Positions 17,498-25,961 of a stretch of 64,000 bases of DNA are shown piece after piece. Position 1 is the first letter of the stretch. Every line of letters begins with the position of its first letter. The notes beneath the pieces were generated by a model. That model was not told the origin of the DNA. It saw only the letters and a list, made by a program, of their open reading frames with translations, and made no database searches. The position numbers and the translations under genes are program-made. The stretch is taken from positions 34,643 to 98,642 of the forward strand of contig NZ_FZOD01000034.1 in assembly GCF_900188345.1 (NCBI RefSeq), written 5' to 3'. Source of the DNA: Streptosporangium subroseum (GTDB lineage: Bacteria; Actinomycetota; Actinomycetes; Streptosporangiales; Streptosporangiaceae).

Positions 17498-17514
17498 CGA
17501 GACGAAACGTCTCG
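17498..17514. promoter_or_regulatory. TetR-type operator, glycosyltransferase side
   Basis: The perfect dyad cgagacg-aaa-cgtctcg lies 22 bp upstream of the glycosyltransferase start. It shares the core GAGnCGnnnCGnCTC with a second site 38 bp further on, in front of the TetR gene. Confidence 0.75.
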
Positions 17515-17551
17515 TCACGCCAGCTTGCCCACAATGGGCTTCCCTGTCAAG

Positions 17552-17570
17552 ACGAGGCGTATCGTCTCGT
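17552..17570. promoter_or_regulatory. TetR-type operator, regulator side
   Basis: acgag-g-cg-tat-cg-t-ctcgt is a near-perfect dyad with the same core as the site at 17498, located 18 bp before the TetR start. Two copies in one divergent promoter suggest joint repression of glycosyltransferase and regulator. Confidence 0.75.
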
Positions 17571-17587
17571 TGAGATAGGGTGATCCC

Positions 17588-18190
17588 ATGCCAGGCCCCG
17601 ACCCCTCCCGCCGCAACGAACGCTCCCGCCGGGCGGTCCTCACCGCCGCGTTGGACCTGCTGGCCGAAACCGGCTACTCCGACCTGACCATCGAGGCGAT
17701 CGCCGCACGCGCCGGCGTCGGCAAACAGACGATCTACCGCTGGTGGCGCGGCAAAGGAGCGGTGATTCTGGACGCGCTCGTGGACGCCGCCGCGGTCGCC
17801 GGCGACGTCGTGTTGCCCGACACCGGTGACCTCGGCGCCGACCTGCGTACCGTGATCCGGGGCACGGTCGCCGAATTCGCCGACCCCCGGTTGTCCGCCA
17901 CCACCCGGGCGCTCACCATCGAGACTTTGGCCGACGACGAGCTCGCCGAGCAGGTACGCGACCGGCTACTGCGGCCCCAGCTGGATGCGGTACGGCTCCG
18001 CCTGCGCGCAGGCCGGCGCGCCGGTCAGGTCCGTGACGACGTCGACCTCGACCAGGTGATCGAGCTCCTCTTCGGGCCGATCTACCACCGCTGGCTGCTG
18101 CGTACCGGGCCACTCACCGACGCCTACGCCGACGGCGTGGTGAAGCTCACCCTGGCCGCGATCGCCCCCGTAACCGCCTCTCGCCAATGA
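17588..18190 (+). CDS. TetR-family transcriptional regulator
   Basis: A 200-residue repressor: the HTH spans LTIEAIAARAGVGKQTIYRW (WW follows), the common actinobacterial TetR form, and the C-terminal domain matches the TetR_C_11-like group (RLSATTRALTIETLADDELA). It is divergent from the glycosyltransferase at 16262, with matching dyads before both genes, which makes it the likely sensor of the glycosyltransferase substrate. Confidence 0.92.
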   Translation: MPGPDPSRRNERSRRAVLTAALDLLAETGYSDLTIEAIAARAGVGKQTIYRWWRGKGAVILDALVDAAAVAGDVVLPDTGDLGADLRTVIRGTVAEFADPRLSATTRALTIETLADDELAEQVRDRLLRPQLDAVRLRLRAGRRAGQVRDDVDLDQVIELLFGPIYHRWLLRTGPLTDAYADGVVKLTLAAIAPVTASRQ

Positions 18191-18230
18191 CCGGGACCGA
18201 CCGTGCAACAAGATTTGCGGGGCATCGGCG

Positions 18231-18326
18231 GTGCGACCCAACGCGGTCACCGCCATCACCCGCACCGGCGGAAGCGACACCTACGGCTACGACAACGCCG
18301 GACACCGTTCAAACGCCACCGCTACC
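18231..18326 (+). pseudogene. fragment of an RHS/YD-repeat protein
   Basis: A 32-codon stretch reads AVTAITRTGGSDTYGYDNAG then HRSNATATG, which is one YD repeat (YxYDxxGNRxxxT with His in place of Asn). No signal peptide, core or toxin tip is present. It is a stray piece of a large RHS gene between the TetR and XRE genes; the rest of 18191-18422 shows nothing else. Confidence 0.7.
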
Positions 18327-18422
18327 GGCCGAATCTGCCGGTCCTGCAGAAGGCCGTCAACCGGGCACATTCCCTATGGTCAGCCGGGATCGATACCGAC
18401 CGGCCGCAGGTTAAAGATCAAG

Positions 18423-19334
18423 TTAGTCTCCGGGGTTCTGGCCGCGTGTTCCTGCTGTCGGATTGTCGATCCGTTGGTTGCCGGCGTTCCAGCTGGCCAG
18501 GAGGCGGATCGCGTCGGCTTCGGGGGTGCCGGGTTGAGGGGCGTAGACGGTGAGTATCTGGTTGGAGACGGCGTCGATGCGGAGGGTCTCGTAGGGAAGT
18601 GCGACCTCGCCGATGATTGGGTGCCGGAAGGTCTTCGTGCCGGCTCGGTGGATCCGTACGTCGTTGGTCGCCCAGCGCGTCCGGAATTCTGTGCTGCGGG
18701 TCGCGAGTTGCCCGATCAGTTCGGTCAGGTCGGGGTCGTCGGGGTGGCGGCCGGCCTCGATGCGCAGCATCGCCACGACGTCGGCTGTGATCCGGTCCCA
18801 CTCGGGGAACAGGTCTCGGGCCCTGGGCTCGTCGAGAAACAGGAAGCGGGCGCTGTTCGGCGGTCCGGGCAGGTCGTACATCGGTGCGAGGAGCGCGCGC
18901 CCCAGTGCGTTGACCGCGAGGATGTCGAACCGGCCGTTGAAGACCATCGCGGGTAGGTGGTCCATCGAGTCGAGCAGCACCCGGACTCCGGGGGTGACCA
19001 GGTCCTTCGTCGCGCCGCGGTTCCGTTTGCGGGCTGCGGGGGTCAGGGCGGCGAGCAGCCGGTCGAGGTGAGCGCGTTCGTCATCGTCTAGACGCAGGAC
19101 GTCGGCGACGGCGTCGACGACTCCGGCGGAGGGCCCGGTCGCCTGGCCGCGTTCGAGCCGCACGTAGTACTCCGGGCTGACCCCGGCGAGCAACGCGACC
19201 TCCTCCCTGCGCAGGCCTTTCACCCGACGGCGGGTGCCCTGAGGAGGAAGGCCTGCGTCGGTTGGGGTGACCCGGGCGCGGCGGGTGGTGAGGAACTCGC
19301 GGACCGCCGCCCGCGCTGCCTCCTTCTCGTCCAT
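18423..19334 (-). CDS. XRE-family regulator with MmyB-like ligand domain
   Basis: A 303-residue protein. The N-terminal Cro/CI-type HTH (RRVKGLRREEVALLAGVSPE then YYVRLERGQ) is followed by a PAS-like MmyB domain (MVFNGRFDILAVNALGRALL and DLTELIGQLATRSTEFRTRW). These proteins are abundant in actinomycetes, often next to a dehydrogenase or reductase gene. Here it diverges from an aldo/keto reductase at 19540. ATG 19334 is the start fitting the domain. A dyad at 19367 may be its operator. Confidence 0.9.
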   Translation of the reverse strand: MDEKEAARAAVREFLTTRRARVTPTDAGLPPQGTRRRVKGLRREEVALLAGVSPEYYVRLERGQATGPSAGVVDAVADVLRLDDDERAHLDRLLAALTPAARKRNRGATKDLVTPGVRVLLDSMDHLPAMVFNGRFDILAVNALGRALLAPMYDLPGPPNSARFLFLDEPRARDLFPEWDRITADVVAMLRIEAGRHPDDPDLTELIGQLATRSTEFRTRWATNDVRIHRAGTKTFRHPIIGEVALPYETLRIDAVSNQILTVYAPQPGTPEADAIRLLASWNAGNQRIDNPTAGTRGQNPGD

Positions 19335-19366
19335 GGGATCGAGGGTACGCCCGGCCCACATTCTGG

Positions 19367-19390
19367 AAGGGGTCTCTGTGAGTACCCCTT
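19367..19390. promoter_or_regulatory. dyad between the XRE regulator and the aldo/keto reductase
   Basis: Perfect seven-base arms aaggggt and acccctt with a ten-base spacer lie 32 bp upstream of the XRE gene start in the divergent promoter region. Confidence 0.5.
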
Positions 19391-19539
19391 TTGGCAGGGT
19401 CTGTCGGGATGTGGTGAACCGATGTTGGCTGGACGTCGGCGAGATCGAGATCGACGCCCGGATGCCGTGGACGCCGGCCTTCGCCACTTACCTCTGATGC
19501 ACCGTCCTTCGACACTCTCGACGAGAAACGAGTTCTCCG

Positions 19540-20520
19540 ATGCAGCACGCCATGCTGGGGAGCCTGCGGGTTTCCCGGATCGGCCTGGGTGCCATGTCCA
19601 TGGCCGGCACCCTCCTCTCCGGCGGCGGCCTGGACGACGCCGAATCCATCCGCGCCATCCATAGCGCGCTCGACCTCGGCGTCACCCACATCGACACCGC
19701 TGAAAGCTACGGCCCGTACCACAGCGAGGAGATCGTCGGTCAGGCGCTGCAGGGTCGGCGCGACCAGGTCGTCCTCGCCACGAAGTTTGGCATTCTGTCC
19801 CATGCCAAGGATGGAACCGGCCTGTTCGACAGCAGTCCGGCCAACATCCGCACCGCTGTCGAGGGCTCCCTGCGGCGCCTGCGCACCGACCGGATCGATC
19901 TCTACTACCAGCACCGGGTCGACCCGAACACCCCCATCGAGGACACCGTCGGCACCGTGGCCGAGCTGGTCGCCGAGGGCAAGGTCCTGCACATCGGCCT
20001 GTCCGAGGCCTCGCCGGACACGATTCGCCGCGCCCACGCCGTGCACCCGATTGCCGCGTTGCAGACCGAATACTCCCTGTGGACCCGCGATCCCGAGACC
20101 GAGCTGTTGCCCCTGCTACGCGAACTGGGCATCGGCCTCGTCCCCTACGCGCCACTTGGGCACGGGTTCCTGACCGGCCAGATCCGCACGCCGGAGGAGA
20201 TCCCCGACGGCGACTGGCGCAAGACCAATCCGCGCTTCCTCGGCGAGGCCTTCTATCAGAACCTGCAGCTTGTGGAGGACGTACGCAACATCGCGGCCGA
20301 GGCCGGTGCCGCCCCGGCACAGATCGCGCTGGCCTGGCTGCTGGCCCAGGGCGAGGACATCGCCCCCATCCCCGGCAGCCGGCGAGTCGCTCGCGTCGAG
20401 GAGAACACCGCCGCCGACGGCGTCATCCTGACCGCCGACCAGTTGCAGCGGCTCGACAACATCACGCCGGCCACCGGCGCCCGGCACGACGACTTCAACG
20501 AGTCCACGATCGACCGCTGA
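19540..20520 (+). CDS. aldo/keto reductase
   Basis: A 326-residue (beta/alpha)8 NADPH-dependent reductase. All four catalytic residues are present: Asp52 and Tyr57 (HIDTAESYG), Lys82 (LATKFG) and His125 (LYYQHRVD). The cofactor site near the C-terminus reads PIPGSRRVARVEEN. It belongs to the same branch as the reductase at 32067, with which it shares DLYYQHRVDP and the EGKV-HxGLSEA pattern. ATG 19540 has a weak site. It may be controlled by the divergent XRE regulator and is followed at 95 bp by a SnoaL gene. Confidence 0.92.
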   Translation: MQHAMLGSLRVSRIGLGAMSMAGTLLSGGGLDDAESIRAIHSALDLGVTHIDTAESYGPYHSEEIVGQALQGRRDQVVLATKFGILSHAKDGTGLFDSSPANIRTAVEGSLRRLRTDRIDLYYQHRVDPNTPIEDTVGTVAELVAEGKVLHIGLSEASPDTIRRAHAVHPIAALQTEYSLWTRDPETELLPLLRELGIGLVPYAPLGHGFLTGQIRTPEEIPDGDWRKTNPRFLGEAFYQNLQLVEDVRNIAAEAGAAPAQIALAWLLAQGEDIAPIPGSRRVARVEENTAADGVILTADQLQRLDNITPATGARHDDFNESTIDR

Positions 20521-20615
20521 AACCAGCATCGACGAGTGTGCCGCAACCAGCCCGAACACCGGACCCTACCGGGACTCTCGACGCACGAGGGCCTTCGCCT
20601 CAGAGGAGAAACGCC

Positions 20616-21038
20616 ATGTCCGCAGCTACATCACTGACCGAGCAGAACCGCGCGATCGTCGAAGCCATGTTCGCAGCGGCGAACAACGGCGACATCGAGG
20701 GAGTCTTCTCCTACCTGTCCGACGACGTCACGGTCATCGAGCCGGTGTTCCTGCCCTTCGGGAAGGCCTACCACGGCAAGGACGAATTCCTCGGCCTCGC
20801 CCAGGTCCTGCCGAACTACCTCGACGTCTCCTCGATCACGGTGCATTACACCATCGCCGACGGCGACCGCGTCGCGGCGTGCGTCGGCATCACGGACGTC
20901 GCGACCGGAGAGCTGACCCAATTCATCGAACAGTTCACCGTCAAGGACGGCAAGATCGTCGAGAATCGGCTGTTCTACCACAACGCCGGCACCTTGGTCG
21001 ACCAGCCCAAGGTCGTGCAGCACCCTCAAACTCGCTGA
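20616..21038 (+). CDS. SnoaL-like/ketosteroid isomerase-fold protein
   Basis: A 140-residue NTF2-fold protein: RAIVEAMFAAANNGDIEGVF followed by YLSDDVTVIEP and the C-terminal VKDGKIVENRLFYHNAG. The expected pocket is present but the reaction is unknown. ATG 20616 follows cagaggag. It is co-directional with the aldo/keto reductase upstream and could act on its product. Confidence 0.85.
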   Translation: MSAATSLTEQNRAIVEAMFAAANNGDIEGVFSYLSDDVTVIEPVFLPFGKAYHGKDEFLGLAQVLPNYLDVSSITVHYTIADGDRVAACVGITDVATGELTQFIEQFTVKDGKIVENRLFYHNAGTLVDQPKVVQHPQTR

Positions 21039-21055
21039 TCGCCTTCGGCGTCTCC

Positions 21056-21193
21056 TCACCCAGTGGTCGAACGCTCGACGTGCTCGGAATCGGGGAGGGC
21101 GAGCGCGCACGCGAGGAACTCTCGCCAATCCTCGCCAAGCCGGAGCGGACCGCCACGCGCTTCATGGAGCGGCGCGATGCCCGGCGCACCAAT
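21056..21193 (-). other. protein-like reading frame, unrecognised, possible gene end
   Basis: On the minus strand a frame ending at 21056 reads APGIAPLHEARGGPLRLGED followed by WREFLACALALPDSEHVER. Its composition looks like a native protein C-terminus, but it has no start codon context and I do not recognise the family. It may be another remnant. Confidence 0.25.
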
Positions 21194-21270
21194 GCAATGA
21201 CCGATGACCCGACACATCGAGTCCGCATGGTGTCTGGTGCCGCTTCCGATCCTCCCGGGTCAACCGCTGG

Positions 21271-21300
21271 ACCCCGCCGCAGTGGATTCCGCGGCGGGGT
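21271..21300. terminator. bidirectional terminator
   Basis: Perfect ten-base arms accccgccgc and gcggcggggt with a ten-base loop sit 14 bp from the stop of the DUF6069 gene, between genes that converge. Confidence 0.85.
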
Positions 21301-21314
21301 CACGGTGCGGAGCG

Positions 21315-21785
21315 TCAGTTGCGGTGATTCAGCGTGGTGACCGAGTTCGAGGACTTCGCGACGGCGGCCAGTCCGAAAACGACGGCGGCGGCGACGACGA
21401 GGTGCATCAGGGCCAGCGAGACGGTGCTGGTGGTGGAGTCGAAGTCGGTGATGAAGGGGCCGATGGCGGTTCCCAGCGCCAGCAGTGCCCCGATCACCTG
21501 GGCGATCAGGATGATGCGGCGCCACTTGATCGCGATGAGGGCGGCGAGGGTGAGCCCGAGGGCCAGCGGCACGACGGTTTCGGCGGCGACGAACCAGGGT
21601 GTGGATGAGGCGGTCTTGCCGTCGCTGACGTATTCGAACTTGCCGCCGACGGCGGTGCCGATCAGCCAGAGGACGAGGTTGGCGCCGAGTGCGGCGGTGA
21701 CTGTGCCAACGATGATCAGCGCGGGATGACGACGGGCCGCGCGGTCGGGCGCGGCAGAGTCACTGCGGGGTGCGGTGGTGGCCAT
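21315..21785 (-). CDS. DUF6069-type four-helix membrane protein
   Basis: A 156-residue protein with a short charged N-terminus and four membrane helices (for example ALIIVGTVTAALGANLVLWL and IILIAQVIGALLALGTAIGP). It matches the pattern of the actinobacterial DUF6069 family of unknown function. ATG 21785 is preceded by caggagcag. It is transcribed toward a terminator and is not clearly linked to its neighbours. Confidence 0.8.
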   Translation of the reverse strand: MATTAPRSDSAAPDRAARRHPALIIVGTVTAALGANLVLWLIGTAVGGKFEYVSDGKTASSTPWFVAAETVVPLALGLTLAALIAIKWRRIILIAQVIGALLALGTAIGPFITDFDSTTSTVSLALMHLVVAAAVVFGLAAVAKSSNSVTTLNHRN

Positions 21786-22007
21786 GATGTCTGCTCCTGG
21801 ATGTTTTTGCGGTGAAGCGAGGCCGTCGCGGCCGCGCCTTCACTGACAGGTCGACCGGGCACCCGGCCGGATCGACATCCGCGACGAACTGTTTTCTTCG
21901 GATCTACCGGCCGCCTGCCGACGGGCGGGATCAGGGCGCTCGGCCCTCGCCCAAACCGGCGCGGCCATGACCGAAGCTGGCCGATCACTGTGGACCGTGG
22001 TCTTGGC
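21786..22007. other. degenerate region upstream of DUF6069
   Basis: No gene is recognisable. The minus-strand frame that begins as a MerR start at 22067 runs through here to 21840 without any MerR-like residues, so the rest of that gene has been lost or scrambled. Confidence 0.4.
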
Positions 22008-22067
22008 CACCGTGCGGGTCTCGTCGACGTTCTCCTTGGTCCGCCGCGCCGTCCCACCGATGCGCAT
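22008..22067 (-). pseudogene. 5-prime remnant of a MerR-family regulator
   Basis: From ATG 22067 the minus strand reads MRIGGTARRTKENVDETRTV. MerR proteins typically start MRIGExARRTGVNVDTLRYYE, so the opening helix is preserved, after which similarity disappears. It faces the polysaccharide deacetylase, and a MerR-type dyad lies between them, which supports the reading. Confidence 0.5.
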
Positions 22068-22083
22068 GCCACTTCTCGCTTGA

Positions 22084-22103
22084 ACCTGACACCAATGTCA
22101 GGT
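22084..22103 (+). promoter_or_regulatory. MerR-type operator in the deacetylase promoter
   Basis: A perfect 8-base dyad, acctgaca-ccaa-tgtcaggt, lies between a -35-like ttgaac and a -10-like element (ctaccg) about 19 bp apart. An overlong spacer filled by a dyad is characteristic of MerR-activated promoters. It is 14 bp before the deacetylase start. Confidence 0.65.
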
Positions 22104-22117
22104 CCTACCGTTCCGGC

Positions 22118-22993
22118 ATGACGCAAGACCTGAATCTCTTCGAGTACACCCCGATCACCGAGCGCCCGACGATCACCTGGCCCGGCGGCGCCCGGGTCGC
22201 CGTGTATGTCGGGCTCAACATCGAGCACTTCCGACTCGGCAGCCCGTCCACAAGCATCTGGCCCGGCACCGCGGACCTGGTGCCCGACGCGCTCAACCAC
22301 GGCTGGCGTGACTACGGCGCCCGAGTCGGCATCTGGCGCATCACCGACATCCTGGACCGGCATGGCGTCCGGGCCAGCGTGCTGCTCAACTCCGACGTCG
22401 TCCACCACTACCCACAGATCGTCAAGGCCGGCGTCGAACGGGACTGGGCGTGGCTTGCGCACGGGCAGACCAACTCGATCCTGCACACCGGCATGGACCG
22501 CGACGACGAACGCCGCGTCCTCACCGAGATCACCGACACCATCGCCGAGGGCACCGGCCACCGGCCGCGCGGCTGGATGGGGCCCGGCCTGACCGAGACG
22601 TTCCACACCCCGGAGCTGCTGGCCGATCTCGGCTTCCGCTACCTGCTGGACTGGACCAACGACGACCAGCCGTACCCATTGCGGGTACCCGGGATGATCA
22701 GTGTCCCCTATTCGGTCGAGCTCAACGATCTGATGCTGTTCGGCACCGGCACGACCGGGCCGGAGTTCCTCCAGATCGTCACCGACCAGTACGAGCAGTT
22801 GCACGCCGAGTCCGCGCACAGCGGCCGGGTCATGGCGCTGGCCCTGCACCCGTTCTCGATCGGCCAGGCATTCCGTGCGAAGTACCTTGACCGGGCGCTG
22901 GCGTACCTGGCGGCGCAGCCGGATATCTGGCTGACCACCAGCGACGAGATCGCCGAGCACTATCTGCGTACCGCCGACCCACGCCGGGGCTGA
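22118..22993 (+). CDS. polysaccharide deacetylase-family protein, PuuE-like
   Basis: A 291-residue NodB-fold protein: the N-terminus RPTITWPGGARVAVYVGLNI with IEHF after it, WRDYGARVGIWRITDILDRH, and GWMGPGLTETFHTPELLADL. The pattern is that of cytoplasmic PuuE/allantoinase-like amidohydrolases rather than secreted chitin deacetylases; there is no signal peptide. The strict metal triad of chitin deacetylases is not obvious, as usual for PuuE. The promoter carries a MerR-type dyad although the adjacent regulator gene is decayed. Confidence 0.85.
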   Translation: MTQDLNLFEYTPITERPTITWPGGARVAVYVGLNIEHFRLGSPSTSIWPGTADLVPDALNHGWRDYGARVGIWRITDILDRHGVRASVLLNSDVVHHYPQIVKAGVERDWAWLAHGQTNSILHTGMDRDDERRVLTEITDTIAEGTGHRPRGWMGPGLTETFHTPELLADLGFRYLLDWTNDDQPYPLRVPGMISVPYSVELNDLMLFGTGTTGPEFLQIVTDQYEQLHAESAHSGRVMALALHPFSIGQAFRAKYLDRALAYLAAQPDIWLTTSDEIAEHYLRTADPRRG

Positions 22994-23441
22994 TCACCGG
23001 CCACCGGCCGACGTGACACCCTCAGGGTCTTCCCATCGACCGCTGATCGCCGTTTTACCAAGATCAACGACCGCATGGACCTTCCCCCCGGTTACCGGGA
23101 TCCCGGCCGCGCATCCTCACCTTCGCCGAACCTTCGCCGACCCGGAGGTGGCGTCGCAGGCGCCCGGGTCGCGGTGCAACGCCGGCGTCCCCGGCGCGGT
23201 CCCGCTGCGCATGGCCGCCGAAGACCCGTCGTGCGAGGGCATCCTGGTCAACAGCGCTACTAAGCTGATCGGCATCATCATCAGTGGGGCGTCCGCGTCA
23301 GCCATCGCTCAGGGGCCGGTCTGGCGGGATCGGCCGCGTCGCGGCGAAAGATTTCTTCGGGGCTGTGTCGATCGGCGGGCCGCTCGTTCGACGTATGGGG
23401 GCGAGGGCCGAGGGACGGCCCCGCCGGACGAGGAGAACGCG
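22994..23441. other. 448-bp region with one protein-like stretch
   Basis: No intact gene. On the plus strand around 23190-23310 a frame reads VPLRMAAEDPSCEGILVNSA then TKLIGIIISG, which looks like native protein and vaguely resembles SseB-type domains, but both ends are lost. The remainder holds only the presumed promoter of the DGPF/ECF42 pair. Confidence 0.35.
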
Positions 23442-23828
23442 ATGTCGAAGTACCTGCTGATCATGCGGGGCACCGATGAGACGAACGCGGCCATGATGGC
23501 TGATATCGACGAGATGATGGCCACGACCCGCCAGTTCATCGAGGACATGATGAAGGCCGAGGTCCTCATCGCGGCCGAAGGGCTGGACGATCCGGGCCAG
23601 GGCGTCGTGGTCGACTTCAGCGGAGAGGCGCCGCTGGTCACGGACGGGCCGTACGGCGAGACCAGGGAACTGTTCGGTGGCTACTTCATGCTCGATGTCG
23701 CCACGAAACAGGAGGCGGTCGAGTGGGCCAAGCGGGTCCCGGCGGTCCGTGGGTCCAAGATCGAGGTCCGGCGGGTGGCCGAGGCAGACGAGGTCCCGCC
23801 GGGCAGCGAGAGCAACGGCCAGATCTGA
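23442..23828 (+). CDS. YCII-related DGPF-domain protein
   Basis: A 128-residue protein starting KYLLIMRG with the signature VTDGPYGETRELFGGYFMLD. DGPF proteins are the standard genetic partner of ECF42-group sigma factors; their function is unknown. It ends in TGATG with the sigma factor start, so the two are translationally coupled. ATG 23442 follows aggagaac. Confidence 0.92.
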   Translation: MSKYLLIMRGTDETNAAMMADIDEMMATTRQFIEDMMKAEVLIAAEGLDDPGQGVVVDFSGEAPLVTDGPYGETRELFGGYFMLDVATKQEAVEWAKRVPAVRGSKIEVRRVAEADEVPPGSESNGQI

Positions 23829-25042
23829 TGGGTACGGCCGACGTCGAGGCCGTCTGGCGGATCGAGTCGGCCCAGATCGTCGCCGCGCTGACCCGGTTCA
23901 CCGGTGATTTCGGGCTGGCCGAGGACGCGGCCCAGGAGGCGGTGGCCGAGGCGCTGGTGTCGTGGCCGCGTGCCGCTCCGGCCAATCCGGCCGGCTGGCT
24001 GATGGCCACGGCCCGGCGGCGGGCGATCGACGCGATCCGCCGCCGGACCGCCCTCCAGGATCGATACGCCCTGCTGGCGGCCGACCCCGCGGTCGACCAG
24101 GAAATCGACCCCGACAGGATCGACGACGACGTCCTGGCACTGATGTTCGTCAGCTGCCACCCGGTGCTCTCCCGCGAGGCCCGGGTGGCGCTGACCCTGC
24201 GCGTGGTCGGCGGCCTGTCCAGCGAGGAGATCGCCCGCGCGTTCCAGGTACCCGTGCCGACCGTGCAGGCCCGCATCACCCGGGGCAAGAAGAGGATCGC
24301 GGCGGCCGGGGTGCCGTTCGAGCTGCCACCGGCCGGCGAGCGCCGGGAACGGCTGGGCGGCGTGCTCAGCGTCCTCTACGTGATCTTCACCGAGGGGTCG
24401 ACGGCCACGTCTGGCGACCGGCTGCTGCGCCCCGACGTCGCGTACGAGGCGATCCGGCTGGCCCGCACGCTGGCCGCGCTGCAGCCCGATGAGCCGGAGG
24501 TGCACGGCCTGCTCGCGTTGTGCGAGCTGACGGCCGCGCGCTTCCCGGCCCGGACCGGCCCGGACGGCACGCCGGTCCTGCTCGAGGACCAGGACCGGCG
24601 GCTGTGGGACTTCTCGGCGATCCGCAGGGGGCTGGCCGCGCTGGCCAGGGCGTCGACCCGCGGCCTCGGCCCCTACGGCCTGCAGGCCGCGATCGCCGCC
24701 GTCCACGCGTCGGCGCCCTCGGTCGAGGCGACCGACTGGGACCGGATCGTACTGCTCTACGAGGCGCTCGGCCGGGTCACACCCTCGCCGGTGGTCGAGC
24801 TCAACCGGGCCGTTGCCGTGGCCATGGCCTCGGGGCCGGTGCAGGCCCTGGCCATCGTGGACGAGCTGATCGCCTCGGACCGGCTCCCCGGTTCGCATCT
24901 GGTTCCGACCGTACGCGGGGAGCTGCTGGCCCGCCTCGGTCGGCGACCGGAGGCGCGCGCCGAGCTGGAGCTGGCCGCCCGGCTCTGCGCCAACCAGCGC
25001 GAACGCTCAGTGCTGCTGCGCAAGGCGGCTGCGCTGGACTGA
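23828..25042 (+). CDS. ECF-type RNA polymerase sigma factor, ECF42 group (SigJ/DUF6596 type)
   Basis: A 404-residue sigma factor. Region 2 includes FTGDFGLAEDAAQEAVAEAL and NPAGWLMATARRRAIDAIRR; region 4 includes LRVVGGLSSEEIARAF followed by VPVPTVQARITRGKKRI. Instead of an anti-sigma gene there is a roughly 200-residue C-terminal TPR-like extension (ARTLAALQPDEPEVHGLLAL, DRIVLLYEALGRVTPSP), as expected for ECF42. That extension is thought to regulate activity in cis. It overlaps the upstream DGPF gene by one base. Confidence 0.92.
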   Translation: MGTADVEAVWRIESAQIVAALTRFTGDFGLAEDAAQEAVAEALVSWPRAAPANPAGWLMATARRRAIDAIRRRTALQDRYALLAADPAVDQEIDPDRIDDDVLALMFVSCHPVLSREARVALTLRVVGGLSSEEIARAFQVPVPTVQARITRGKKRIAAAGVPFELPPAGERRERLGGVLSVLYVIFTEGSTATSGDRLLRPDVAYEAIRLARTLAALQPDEPEVHGLLALCELTAARFPARTGPDGTPVLLEDQDRRLWDFSAIRRGLAALARASTRGLGPYGLQAAIAAVHASAPSVEATDWDRIVLLYEALGRVTPSPVVELNRAVAVAMASGPVQALAIVDELIASDRLPGSHLVPTVRGELLARLGRRPEARAELELAARLCANQRERSVLLRKAAALD

Positions 25043-25339
25043 CTTCCCCAGCGCGGCCGGCCCGGATTCGAGCGCGGCCCGGATGCCGCCGAGCGCGAGG
25101 GAGTATTTCACCGCCCGCCGAGACGGCGAGTCCGACTGTGCTCTTCCGCCGCGAGTCGCGCGCTACCCGCTGTTGCGGCGGCCGACGCCGGCCGGTAGGC
25201 GGACTGACGCATCTCCATCCGGAGATCGGGGGACCGACGGCTACGCGACGTTCGCCCGAGCCAGGACCTTGCGGAGGCGCTCGTCGGCAAGAAGGCAAAC
25301 GGAGCCTGCTGCGACACCAGTTCGGGGCAAGATGTCCGT

Positions 25340-25726
25340 GTGACCGCACTCGTTCTCCTCGAAACCGCCGTCGACCTCGACGAGCGGGCTGACGGCGACC
25401 CGCGCCGGGTATCGGTGTCGGCGACGCTCTCGGCCGTCCTCGACAACGGTCGCCAGATCACGCTGCTCGATGACCGAGGCTGGGGCAGCACCAGACTATT
25501 GGAGACGACGACGGTCGGCGAGATCGAGGACACCGCTCGGACCGTGGTCGGCCCGGACGAGCCGGCCGAAGGTCAGACCCACGAGGAGGTGGCGGCCGCG
25601 TATTGGACGCATCTGGCCGCCGTTCTGGGAGAGCATGGCGTGGCAGCGGGTTCGGACGCGCTGCGGATGCTCCCGCACGCCGTCGTACTCAGCGACCGCC
25701 TGCGCAGCCGGGTCAGAACAGCCTGA
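25340..25726 (+). CDS. hypothetical protein, 128 residues
   Basis: The family is not recognised. From GTG 25340 the protein reads LVLLETAVDLDERADGDPRR, then AVLDNGRQITLLDDRGWG, and has an acidic C-terminal half (DEPAEGQTHEEVAAAYW). It has no signal peptide or membrane segment, and composition and codon use look like a real soluble protein. No ribosome site is convincing. The 297 bp before it show no gene. Confidence 0.6.
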   Translation: MTALVLLETAVDLDERADGDPRRVSVSATLSAVLDNGRQITLLDDRGWGSTRLLETTTVGEIEDTARTVVGPDEPAEGQTHEEVAAAYWTHLAAVLGEHGVAAGSDALRMLPHAVVLSDRLRSRVRTA

Positions 25727-25961
25727 CCGGCTGAGCGTTCTGCGTGAGCGCGACCTCCAGACCGGCGACCTCCCCGGCCTCGCCCGGCCTGCATTCTCCG
25801 CCCCGGCGACACGCTGACCGACATGCGAGCAGATCTCCGGCAGCGACTACGGAACGCCGATCACCCAGATCCAGCCCACAGCCAAGATCAATACTGACTA
25901 CCAGTACACCGGCTACGTCCCGCGCCTCCAGGCAAGCACAGAAACGGACTCCAACACCCCC

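Noticed and set aside
18231..18326. RHS polymorphic toxin system
   Set aside because: Only a single YD repeat remains, with no secretion signal, toxin tip or immunity gene.
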